Shown here piece by piece: positions 1-5,614 of a stretch of DNA of 12,181 nucleotides. The notes beneath the pieces are model-generated. The model saw only the letters and a program-made list of their open reading frames with translations. It made no database searches and was not told the DNA's origin. Location of the stretch: assembly GCA_040235565.1 (NCBI GenBank), contig JBECLA010000023.1, positions 1 through 12,181 on the forward strand. Direction: 5' to 3'. The position numbers were made by a program, and so were the translations under genes. The DNA comes from JAHEIJ01 sp040235565. GTDB lineage: Bacteria > Pseudomonadota > Gammaproteobacteria > UBA6429 > Thiohalophilaceae. Numbering within the stretch: position 1 is the first letter of the stretch; each line of letters starts with the position of its first letter.

Positions 1-170
1 ATATGCTGAATAAAAGTGTACGTAACATGATACTGATACCTCGTTCGTGTTGGTGTTATTGCTTGTTGTTACCAGAGGATAGAAAGAATCCAAAAGTCTT
101 TTCTGTTTGCCAGTCGACAGAAACGAAAAAATAAGACATTAGATTGAAACAGACGAGGTAAAACCGTCAA

Positions 171-182
171 GCCTGATCAGGC
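171..182. other. 12-bp perfect palindrome downstream of small minus-strand gene
   Basis: GCCTGATCAGGC is a perfect 12-bp palindrome, with imperfect matching arms on both sides (ACC on the left, GGT on the right). It lies about 40 bases beyond the stop codon of the minus-strand gene ending at 220. It could form a short transcript hairpin (GCCT/AGGC around GATC), but no run of U follows on the minus strand, so a terminator role is weak. A second inverted repeat, TTTCTGT/ACAGAAA at 100-123, lies further on. The rest of 1-219 shows no convincing gene. Confidence 0.25.
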
Positions 183-219
183 GATGGTGGTTACGCAAAG
201 CGAGGCGTTGAAAGGCGGC

Positions 220-444
220 TTAAACACGTCCGAGCACTTGATCGACGATGAAGTTAGTGGCCGAGTTTTTGGAGAGAAAGGGACCCGCCACGCCGTCCTG
301 GGTAATCAGGCCGTGGTTCAGGACAATATCACCGCGCATGTACACGAACCATCCCATTGTTTTTACGAAGAAAAAACGGGAAGGATTGACGCGATATTCT
401 TTGCCTGCGCGCTGCAGGATTTGTTGTTTGAACATGGCATTCAT
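220..444 (-). CDS. Small conserved-looking protein of unknown function (74 aa)
   Basis: I do not recognise a named family. The product is basic and rich in aromatic and hydrophobic residues, with a motif-like core of PSRFFFVKTMGWFVYMRG (about residues 20-37), then a hydrophobic, mixed C-terminal half ending in GRV. It has no signal peptide and no clear long transmembrane helix. A soluble protein with a beta-rich fold is possible but is inference. There are three candidate starts: GTG at 447, ATG at 444 and ATG at 435. None has a good Shine-Dalgarno site. A near-consensus promoter lies immediately upstream (453-481), so the mRNA would start at about 446. This favours either a leaderless start at 444 or initiation at 435. 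The plus-strand frames across it look like shadows, because the minus-strand reading has the more protein-like composition. Confidence 0.62.
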   Translation of the reverse strand: MNAMFKQQILQRAGKEYRVNPSRFFFVKTMGWFVYMRGDIVLNHGLITQDGVAGPFLSKNSATNFIVDQVLGRV

Positions 445-452
445 CACAAAAT

Positions 453-481
453 ACTATAGATATCCAGACCCTCAGTGTCCA
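453..481 (-). promoter_or_regulatory. Sigma-70-type promoter for the 74-aa gene
   Basis: On the minus strand, TGGACA (476-481; 5 of 6 to TTGACA) is followed after exactly 17 bases by TATAGT (453-458; 5 of 6 to TATAAT). The expected transcription start, about 7 bases beyond the -10, falls near position 446. That is at the GTG/ATG start codons of the downstream small gene, so the leader would be absent or only about ten bases long. The match is read from the sequence; activity is inferred. Confidence 0.5.
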
Positions 482-518
482 TATGTGGCGATAAATTCAA
501 TCGCTGTCTGAATAAATT

Positions 519-1175
519 TCATGCTTTTGACTTATTCCTCCATGCGTAAACAAGCCCGATCGTCATGGCGATGAGCGCCGGCACAAACAGAATCCAGGGA
601 AAGGAACCGGGTTGATAGTCTTGAAACGCGGCTTCACCCTGCGGCAGCAATATGCCTGCCGGTATCAGAAAGGCGACCAGTCCGGCTACGCTGCCACCAA
701 AAAACAGGCCACCTGATACGCGGTTGAACCGCGGCCGCCGCGAAGACAGCAGGATCGCTGACCCCCAGACGGTGAACAACAGGGCAATGAGTGCCGGCGT
801 CAGCCAGGGACCAAACCACGGCCAGGGCAGCAAAAACAACACATCCCATTCATACCAGGATTGTGGCCAGTCAAGCAGGATCTTCAGCCACGCATAGTAA
901 CCCAGGTCCCAGGTACCGAAGACATACACAAAGGCGGCAAAACGGCGACCACTGTCACGTTCCGTTAGCAATGCGATACTGGTGAGCATCAACAGGGTCG
1001 CCAGCTCACGGCCCAACTCGATGGCCAGATCCGTATGTGACAGTAACCGCAAAGGGAAAAGGGCCAAGGGATTGTCCGCGTAGTAGAGATGACGCAGGTG
1101 GACGACGAGGGCGGCTTCTACATAGGCCATGGCAATGGCGTACAGGGTTAGCCAGATGAATCCGCGGGTTCGCAT
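519..1175 (-). CDS. Multispanning inner-membrane protein of unknown function (218 aa)
   Basis: The protein is strongly hydrophobic with about six predicted membrane segments, roughly at residues 6-26, 56-71, 80-100, 125-145, 155-178 and 193-211. The centre (residues 88-125) is unusually rich in Trp, Tyr and Pro, with WDLGYYAWLK, then DWPQSWYEWD and LPWPWFGPW. Clustered aromatics flanking helices suggest a conserved membrane-interface feature. I do not know a function and cannot name the family. The frame extends upstream to 1259, but the start at 1175 is preferred: it gives Met-Arg-Thr-Arg-Gly directly before the first helix, and AGG lies 7 bases upstream on the minus strand. The C-terminus is short and basic (RNKSKA), consistent with a cytoplasmic tail. 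It is transcribed divergently from the TauE/SafE-type gene, so the two share the 1176-1375 region. Confidence 0.8.
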   Translation of the reverse strand: MRTRGFIWLTLYAIAMAYVEAALVVHLRHLYYADNPLALFPLRLLSHTDLAIELGRELATLLMLTSIALLTERDSGRRFAAFVYVFGTWDLGYYAWLKILLDWPQSWYEWDVLFLLPWPWFGPWLTPALIALLFTVWGSAILLSSRRPRFNRVSGGLFFGGSVAGLVAFLIPAGILLPQGEAAFQDYQPGSFPWILFVPALIAMTIGLVYAWRNKSKA

Positions 1176-1316
1176 GCTTTTACCTGTGGATAGAAAAAAT
1201 ACTGCATCGATACCACTCTGCCTCAAGCATAGAACAAAACTGTGTACATCCTCAGGCAAACGCCAGGTAAAAGCTCAAGGCGCTGCTGACCGTGTTGTGT
1301 CGTGACATACCCTGCT

Positions 1317-1346
1317 TTGCTAAAGCAATATCAGAGCTGATACAGT
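1317..1346 (+). promoter_or_regulatory. Possible promoter of the TauE/SafE-type gene
   Basis: TTGCTA (1317-1322) and TACAGT (1341-1346) are separated by 18 bases; each matches its sigma-70 hexamer at 4 of 6 positions. This would start transcription about 20-25 bases before the ATG at 1376. The first hexamer sits in a small near-palindrome (TTGCTAAAGCAA). The match is modest and could be chance. Confidence 0.25.
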
Positions 1347-1375
1347 CAGTAATCCGCTGCCGTTAACTTTTCTCG

Positions 1376-2113
1376 ATGGAAGAACTCATTTATCTGCCGA
1401 TTTTGTTGTTCGGTGCCTTTGTGCACGGTGCGCTTGGCTTTGGCTTTCCCCTGATCACGACGCCCGTACTGGTATTGTTCATGGAATTACCGGCGGCCAT
1501 TTTGTTAACCCTGGTACCCACCGTCAGCATCAATCTGGTCAGTTTTTTTTCAGAAAAGCACTGGCGGGAAGCACTTCGCGAATTCTGGCCGATACCCACC
1601 TTTACCATTGTTGGCAGCATTACAGGCACCCAGATCCTGTTGTCGGTGGATCCCTCACCGTTTCGCATGTTGTTGGCCCTGGTACTGATTGCCTACCTCG
1701 CCACCGAACGCCTGACCGGTAGCAAAAAAGAACACCGCTTACCGAAGTGGGGGATGGCGCTATTCGGATTCGGGCTGGGCCTGTTGGCGGGGGTGGTGAA
1801 TATCTTTGCGCCCGTGATCGTGGTGTTTGCCCTCTATACCCGCATGAACCCCATCCTCATGGTCGCCACCTTCAATATGAGTTTTCTCACCAGCAAGTCG
1901 GGGCAGATCATCGGCTTCATTGCCAACGGGGCCTTCGACACGCATATCGTCCTGCTGACGCTGGCCATGGTGCCGCTTGTCCTGCTGTTCCTCTGGGTGG
2001 GGATGCGGATCCGACGTAAAATCGATCAGGCGTCATATACACAGCTTTTACGCGGCGCGCTGTGGCTCATCGCCGTCGCCCTGGTTGCTGACTGGTTTGC
2101 CAACGGCTCGTGA
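1376..2113 (+). CDS. TauE/SafE (DUF81) family membrane transporter, putative anion exporter
   Basis: A membrane transporter of 245 residues, typical for the TauE/SafE family. Some members of that family export sulfite, sulfoacetate or related anions; the substrate here cannot be told. The two-repeat architecture is visible. The first repeat begins with the glycine-rich motif GALGFGFPLITTPVL (residues 18-32). The second begins at residues 130-150 with GFGLGLLAGVVNIFAPVIVV. There are roughly seven to eight hydrophobic helices, with a charged loop at about residues 59-70 and another at 111-125. The start ATG has no obvious Shine-Dalgarno site; no better in-frame start is seen. No sulfur-oxidation or taurine genes are adjacent, so context does not help with the substrate. 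Downstream, 2114-2359 is AT-rich and carries no clear terminator. Confidence 0.88.
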   Translation: MEELIYLPILLFGAFVHGALGFGFPLITTPVLVLFMELPAAILLTLVPTVSINLVSFFSEKHWREALREFWPIPTFTIVGSITGTQILLSVDPSPFRMLLALVLIAYLATERLTGSKKEHRLPKWGMALFGFGLGLLAGVVNIFAPVIVVFALYTRMNPILMVATFNMSFLTSKSGQIIGFIANGAFDTHIVLLTLAMVPLVLLFLWVGMRIRRKIDQASYTQLLRGALWLIAVALVADWFANGS

Positions 2114-2321
2114 GGATCATGCGCCTGGCTCCGTGCCCATTTTCTGCCGCGGAAAAATCAGTCTAGAATACACTTTATAAAACGTTCGTATCCTCTTGTA
2201 TATTCAATATAATTAGCTGTTTTTCACTCTTTTCCAACGCCTTCATTAAAACGTCAACTTGAATTTGCGATACTTGGGCAATATGGTTAAGTAATAGAGT
2301 GTTTTACTCGGGTATTGACCA

Positions 2322-2336
2322 CTGAAGCTTCTTCAG
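2322..2336 (+). other. Short hairpin in the leader of the 58-aa/DUF2189 pair
   Basis: CTGAAG and CTTCAG form a perfect 6-bp stem around a CTT loop, about 12 bases upstream of the AAGGAGG ribosome binding site of the 58-residue gene. No U-run follows. It may be chance or a small leader structure; it does not overlap the ribosome binding site. Confidence 0.22.
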
Positions 2337-2359
2337 GGTTCTGAATCAAGGAGGAAGGC

Positions 2360-2536
2360 ATGCAGGTTAAGGCTGAACCATCTCCGCCGGATCATTTCGA
2401 CTATGACGGCCACATCTGCGGTGTATTGCAGCTCACGGCCAGGTATTTCGAGGTGGAGACAAGTTGGATGAGTTTCCCGGAACTCAACCGCCTGCCGTGG
2501 TTGAGTCAGGCTACACATCAATCGGAGGAGGTATGA
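2360..2536 (+). CDS. Small protein of unknown function (58 aa), coupled to DUF2189 gene
   Basis: This gene is under 60 codons. It begins with ATG at 2360, preceded by the textbook Shine-Dalgarno AAGGAGG (2348-2354) five bases upstream, and ends with TGA at 2534-2536. The product is acidic, starting MQVKAEPSPPDHFDYDGH, with a middle YFEVETSWMSFPELNRLPWL and an acidic end (SEEV). It has no signal peptide or membrane helix and a single cysteine at residue 20. I do not recognise it. Its last codons contain the ribosome binding site of the next gene, and its stop is one base from the next ATG, so the two are probably translated together. An adaptor or regulator of the downstream membrane protein is a reasonable guess, but only that. 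The strong ribosome binding site and the tight spacing are the main evidence that it is real. Confidence 0.72.
   Translation: MQVKAEPSPPDHFDYDGHICGVLQLTARYFEVETSWMSFPELNRLPWLSQATHQSEEV
2524..2532 (+). promoter_or_regulatory. Ribosome binding site of the DUF2189 gene inside the upstream gene
   Basis: GGAGGAGGT lies five bases before the ATG at 2538 and is made of the last sense codons (Glu-Glu-Val) of the 58-residue gene. The upstream TGA (2534-2536) is one base from this ATG. This arrangement usually gives translational coupling by re-initiation, and it fixes the start of the downstream protein. Confidence 0.75.
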
Positions 2537-2537
2537 T

Positions 2538-3314
2538 ATGTTCAATCGAGCGGTAATCGAACACCAGCCCCTGGTGACCCCGGCGGTCCGAAAAATCAAT
2601 TTCACAGCACCGTTGCGCTGGCTGTCCGCCGGCTGGCAGGATGCGCTCTCCAACCCCATGGCAAGCGGGTTTTACGGACTGGCATTCCTCCTGGCAGGCC
2701 TGGGGGTGGTCACCGCCAGTTGGCAAAACAACCTGCTGGTGATGACGTTTGTCACCGGTTTTTTCCTCATTGCCCCGTTTTTGTGTCTCGGCTTGTATGA
2801 CCTGAGCCGGCAGCGGGAATTAACCGGTTCGAGCCATCTCTGGCCGTCATTGTTTGCCTTCATGCGTCGCCGGCGCGACATGGCGTTACTGGTGACCTTC
2901 CAGGCGGTGATCATGGTTGCCTGGATCCGCCTGGTTGCCTTGATGAGCGCGCTCTATGTGAGCAATACCGGCACCAGTGTGACGGTCTTGTATGATCAAT
3001 TGCTCACTTCAGAACAAGGTCTGGGCTTTCTGGGCTTATTCATGCTCGCCGGGGCCGCCCTGGCGGCTCTGGTATTTATCACCAGTGTCGTGGCCTGGCC
3101 CATGTTGTTGCACCAATCCTCGGGGGTGCTGGTTGCCATCGTCACCAGTGTCAAAGCGGTCATGGTAAACAAAATCGTGATGTTGCTCTGGGCAGGTCTG
3201 ATTATTTCTCTGGTCGTGGCCATCGGGATTATCACCGCTGCCATAGGTTTATTGGTCGTCCTCCCCGTGATCGGTCATGCCAGCTGGCATGCCTATCGTG
3301 ATCTGGTGGAATGA
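2538..3314 (+). CDS. DUF2189-family predicted integral membrane protein
   Basis: The 258-residue protein matches my memory of the DUF2189 (COG5473-type) family. The N-terminal signature is visible: a soluble lead-in with VRKINFTAPLRWLSAGWQD (residues 17-35), then SNPMASGFYGLAFLLAG entering the first helix. Six hydrophobic segments are seen at about residues 42-60, 66-88, 115-141, 161-190, 195-224 and 226-247. A basic loop, MRRRRD (109-114), suggests a cytoplasmic face. Function is unknown; in some genomes family members lie near respiratory genes, but none are here. The start is set by the GGAGGAGGT five bases upstream. It is translationally coupled to the 58-residue gene and followed by a GC-rich hairpin at 3340, so the two probably form one short operon. 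Confidence 0.85.
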   Translation: MFNRAVIEHQPLVTPAVRKINFTAPLRWLSAGWQDALSNPMASGFYGLAFLLAGLGVVTASWQNNLLVMTFVTGFFLIAPFLCLGLYDLSRQRELTGSSHLWPSLFAFMRRRRDMALLVTFQAVIMVAWIRLVALMSALYVSNTGTSVTVLYDQLLTSEQGLGFLGLFMLAGAALAALVFITSVVAWPMLLHQSSGVLVAIVTSVKAVMVNKIVMLLWAGLIISLVVAIGIITAAIGLLVVLPVIGHASWHAYRDLVE

Positions 3315-3339
3315 GTGGGAGAATCAATCCGGATAGACA

Positions 3340-3362
3340 GGCGGGTGCGACAGGCACCCGCC
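3340..3362 (+). terminator. GC-rich hairpin, probable terminator after the DUF2189 gene
   Basis: GGCGGGTGC and GCACCCGCC form a perfect 9-bp stem around the loop GACAG, 26 bases after the DUF2189 stop codon. The stem is very stable, but the following bases (GGTGACTGTTTACCTTT) give only a poor T-run. Intrinsic termination may therefore be partial; the hairpin could also protect the 3' end. Confidence 0.55.
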
Positions 3363-3491
3363 GGTGACTGTTTACCTTTCCGCCTCTCTGTCTGCCTTTT
3401 CCTGATCGGGCAAGCTGCCGCAACTGACCCTTTGTCTTCAAAGAGTTGGCGTCTCAATCTTGCCATCCTGGCCTGAATTCAGGGTAGTGCA

Positions 3492-3803
3492 ATGTACCAG
3501 TGTCGGGTCGAAAAACGCATTCTCAAAAGCATGACAAACAGAAGTGAATACACGGTATTAAACTATGAACTGAAGCTTGCTGCCGCGCCTGAACAGGGTC
3601 AGATACTGAAAGATGGCCGATGGTATTCCGGGCCACTGACATCCGTCATCTGGGCAATTGATGAGCAGTGTTTCCGTTGCCGTGTCGAGGATGAATTTCC
3701 CTTCGTGCAAGGTTATGAACATTATTCACACGACTGGATTGTTGAAACGTTGCAACTGGAAGGCTGGTCACTCTGCACCAGAAACATGATACGGATTGAT
3801 TAG
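3492..3803 (+). CDS. Small protein of unknown function (103 aa)
   Basis: I do not recognise a family. The sequence is soluble, mixed in charge and rich in aromatics. Its core reads GRWYSGPLTSVIWAIDEQCF (about residues 42-61), followed by VEDEFPFVQGYEHYSHDWIV and a C-terminal RNMIRID. Alternating hydrophobic residues suggest a small beta-rich domain. There are four cysteines (residues 4, 60, 63 and 95); residues 60 and 63 form a CxxxC-like spacing (CFRC), so metal or thiol chemistry is possible but unproven. The ATG at 3492 has AGGGT six bases upstream. A second in-frame ATG at 3531 lacks a ribosome binding site but would give a more ordinary N-terminus (MTNRSEYTV). It stands alone, after the hairpin at 3340 and about 240 bases before the next gene. 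That gap (3804-4045) is AT-rich and holds only an inverted repeat. Confidence 0.62.
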   Translation: MYQCRVEKRILKSMTNRSEYTVLNYELKLAAAPEQGQILKDGRWYSGPLTSVIWAIDEQCFRCRVEDEFPFVQGYEHYSHDWIVETLQLEGWSLCTRNMIRID

Positions 3804-3993
3804 ACTGCACCTGTTATCCACGTCCCGGCATGGATTCTTTATTATAAAATTAGCAACTCTTAATTTTTCAGGGTTGCACACGGATTCGGCTTGAAATCGG
3901 AGCCGCACACCCCATATTTAATTGAATCTGTTCGAAAAATTTGTGTTTATTCACCGGTCACCCTATTTACTTAATGAGGGCCGGGACGATTGT

Positions 3994-4017
3994 ATGGTAT
4001 CCTATTAGTCATACCAT
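3994..4017. promoter_or_regulatory. Inverted repeat upstream of the 85-aa gene
   Basis: ATGGTAT (3994-4000) and ATACCAT (4011-4017) form perfect 7-bp arms separated by 10 bases, a centre-to-centre distance of 17 bases. It lies 29 bases before the ATG at 4046, where a promoter or operator would sit. The spacing would suit a dimeric regulator bound across the -10 region. No regulator is encoded nearby, so this is a weak inference. Confidence 0.3.
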
Positions 4018-4045
4018 TCCTGTTGCTGCTTGCAAGGCCTGATTC

Positions 4046-4303
4046 ATGTCACTGAAGAAATACGCTGATATTGAAGACGAAGAATATGTTGTCACCCGTG
4101 TTGAAAAGACCGATCCGCCAGATGGTATGGAAGGCACAAACTGGTGTGAATATATTCTGACTCGCGGCAGCTCGACCATTGAGGGGAAACGCCGCGGGAC
4201 AGTTTCTCAAGTCAGGCGCCAGGCTGAGGAGATTGCCGAAGACGTGAATTCCCGCAGCGGTATCAAAGGCAAATCTATCTGGGCGCCGCGCAAATCCAAA
4301 TAA
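4046..4303 (+). CDS. Small charged protein of unknown function (85 aa)
   Basis: A short soluble protein with an acidic N-terminal part (YADIEDEEYVV, residues 6-16) and a basic C-terminal end (KGKSIWAPRKSK). The middle, NWCEYILTRGSSTIEGKRRG (32-51), looks like two strands with a turn. A likely helix rich in Glu, Gln and Arg follows (about residues 54-69). This pattern (strands, then a helix) suggests a small alpha/beta domain, but I cannot assign a family. The ATG has AAGG about nine bases upstream. It lies 71 bases before the desaturase in the same direction, so co-transcription is possible; the gap contains only a weak imperfect hairpin at about 4309-4340. Confidence 0.68.
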   Translation: MSLKKYADIEDEEYVVTRVEKTDPPDGMEGTNWCEYILTRGSSTIEGKRRGTVSQVRRQAEEIAEDVNSRSGIKGKSIWAPRKSK

Positions 4304-4374
4304 TCACCTGATGGCTGCTTCGACCGGCAGTCAGACATCACGGTAAAAGTACCAATTTATCCACGGGGATATCC

Positions 4375-5559
4375 ATGAACTTACTTGAACACGGTTTACT
4401 CAACCTGTCAGTACTGGGCATTATCATTGCCGTACTGGGGTTGACTCACATTACGATTGCCAGCGTTACCATCTACCTGCACCGGCATCAATCACACCAT
4501 TCTCTCAACCTGCACCCGATCATCAGTCATTTTTTTCGTTTCTGGTTATGGCTTACCACCGGCATGGTGACACGCCAATGGGTCGCGATCCATCGCAAGC
4601 ATCATGCGAAGTGTGAAACTCCGGATGATCCCCATAGTCCGCAGATCGCAGGGATCAAAAAAGTCTTGCTGGAAGGCAGTGAACTCTATCGCAATGAAGC
4701 GAAAAACCAGGAAACGCTGGAAAAATATGGCAAGGGCACGCCGGATGACTGGCTGGAGCGAAATGTTTACAGCCGTTTCCCGCTCATGGGCATTATCCTG
4801 ATGTTATTCACGGACGTGCTGTTATTCGGCGTCATCGGCATTACAGTTTTCGCGATCCAGATGTTATGGATCCCGATATTTGCTGCCGGCGTGATCAATG
4901 GCATCGGCCATTTTTGGGGTTACCGCAATTTTGAACCCGCAGACGCATCTCGCAATATCGTGCCCTGGGGTGTTTTGATTGGGGGTGAGGAGCTGCATAA
5001 CAATCACCATGCCTATCCATCTTCAGCCCGCTTATCCAATAAATGGTGGGAATTTGATCTCGGCTGGTTCTATATTCGTCTGTTGAAACTGCTTGGTCTG
5101 GCACAGATCAAGAAAACATCGCCCAGAATAAAACATAATGTCAATAAACAGATCATTGATGTTGAAACCGTCCGGGCCATCATCCACAACCGGTTTCATA
5201 TTGTAAAACTTTATGGTCGCAAGGTAATAAAACCTGTTTTACGAAAAGAACGTCAGCGTGCTAATAACTATTGTCGTGCCTTGTATCGACGTGCTCGCAA
5301 GTTAATGACACGAGAAGACATCAAGCTGGACAACAACGCCCTTGCCACCATTAAAGAGGTCACGGCACAAAGCCAGACACTGGCAACGGTGTACGAATTC
5401 AAGCAACGTCTGAAAGAACTCTGGGCAAATACCACGCAAAACCATGCCAAACGCGTCCAGCGTTTGCAGAATTGGTGTGCGGAAGCAGAACAAACCGGTA
5501 TTGATGTGTTGCAGGATTTTGCCAACTATTTGCGCGGTTATACCGAGTTACGGGTCTGA
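4375..5559 (+). CDS. Membrane fatty acid desaturase (acyl-CoA/acyl-lipid delta-9 type)
   Basis: A di-iron desaturase that would insert a double bond into saturated acyl chains at the inner membrane using O2 and reduced electron carrier. All histidine boxes are present: HRHQSHH (residues 36-42), HRKHH (73-77) and HNNHH (208-212). The extra conserved NGIGHFWGYRN segment is at 175-185. Hydrophobic helices lie at about 11-33, 50-66 and 133-173, matching the usual topology. Helix-flanking aromatics (NKWWEFDLGWFYIRLL) follow the third box. The protein is 394 residues. The catalytic core ends near residue 255, and the last 135 or so residues form a basic, probably helical tail rich in Lys, Arg, Gln and Glu. 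A GGGGA site precedes the ATG. Membrane fluidity control is the likely role. Acyl-CoA versus phospholipid substrate cannot be decided from sequence, so I give no gene symbol. Confidence 0.92.
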   Translation: MNLLEHGLLNLSVLGIIIAVLGLTHITIASVTIYLHRHQSHHSLNLHPIISHFFRFWLWLTTGMVTRQWVAIHRKHHAKCETPDDPHSPQIAGIKKVLLEGSELYRNEAKNQETLEKYGKGTPDDWLERNVYSRFPLMGIILMLFTDVLLFGVIGITVFAIQMLWIPIFAAGVINGIGHFWGYRNFEPADASRNIVPWGVLIGGEELHNNHHAYPSSARLSNKWWEFDLGWFYIRLLKLLGLAQIKKTSPRIKHNVNKQIIDVETVRAIIHNRFHIVKLYGRKVIKPVLRKERQRANNYCRALYRRARKLMTREDIKLDNNALATIKEVTAQSQTLATVYEFKQRLKELWANTTQNHAKRVQRLQNWCAEAEQTGIDVLQDFANYLRGYTELRV

Positions 5560-5592
5560 CGAATTTCAGGCGCAAGCTGTTTGATTAGCATT

Positions 5593-5609
5593 AGCACCCA
5601 GGTGCTTTT
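5593..5609. terminator. Weak hairpin between convergent desaturase and relA genes
   Basis: AGCAC and GTGCT pair around CCAG, followed by TTT on the plus strand (5607-5609) and by a mixed AT sequence on the minus strand. It sits in the 55-base gap between the desaturase stop (5559) and the relA stop (5615). It could serve both convergent transcripts, but the stem is short and the T-run is only four bases including the stem end. Confidence 0.38.
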
Positions 5610-5614
5610 GCCTG

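Noticed and set aside
3..134. Plus-strand 43-codon frame (ATG at 3, TAA at 132-134) with several cysteines
   Set aside because: It touches the window edge, has no visible ribosome site, and its composition is not protein-like; nothing else supports it.
184..511. Overlapping plus-strand frames opposite the 74-aa gene
   Set aside because: They look like shadows of the minus-strand gene, which has the better promoter and more natural composition.
3814..4365. Two DnaA-box-like sites TTATCCACG (3814-3822 and 4357-4365)
   Set aside because: Only two sites, each one mismatch from consensus, 543 bases apart, with no AT-rich unwinding element or dnaA/dnaN/gyrB neighbours; not an origin.
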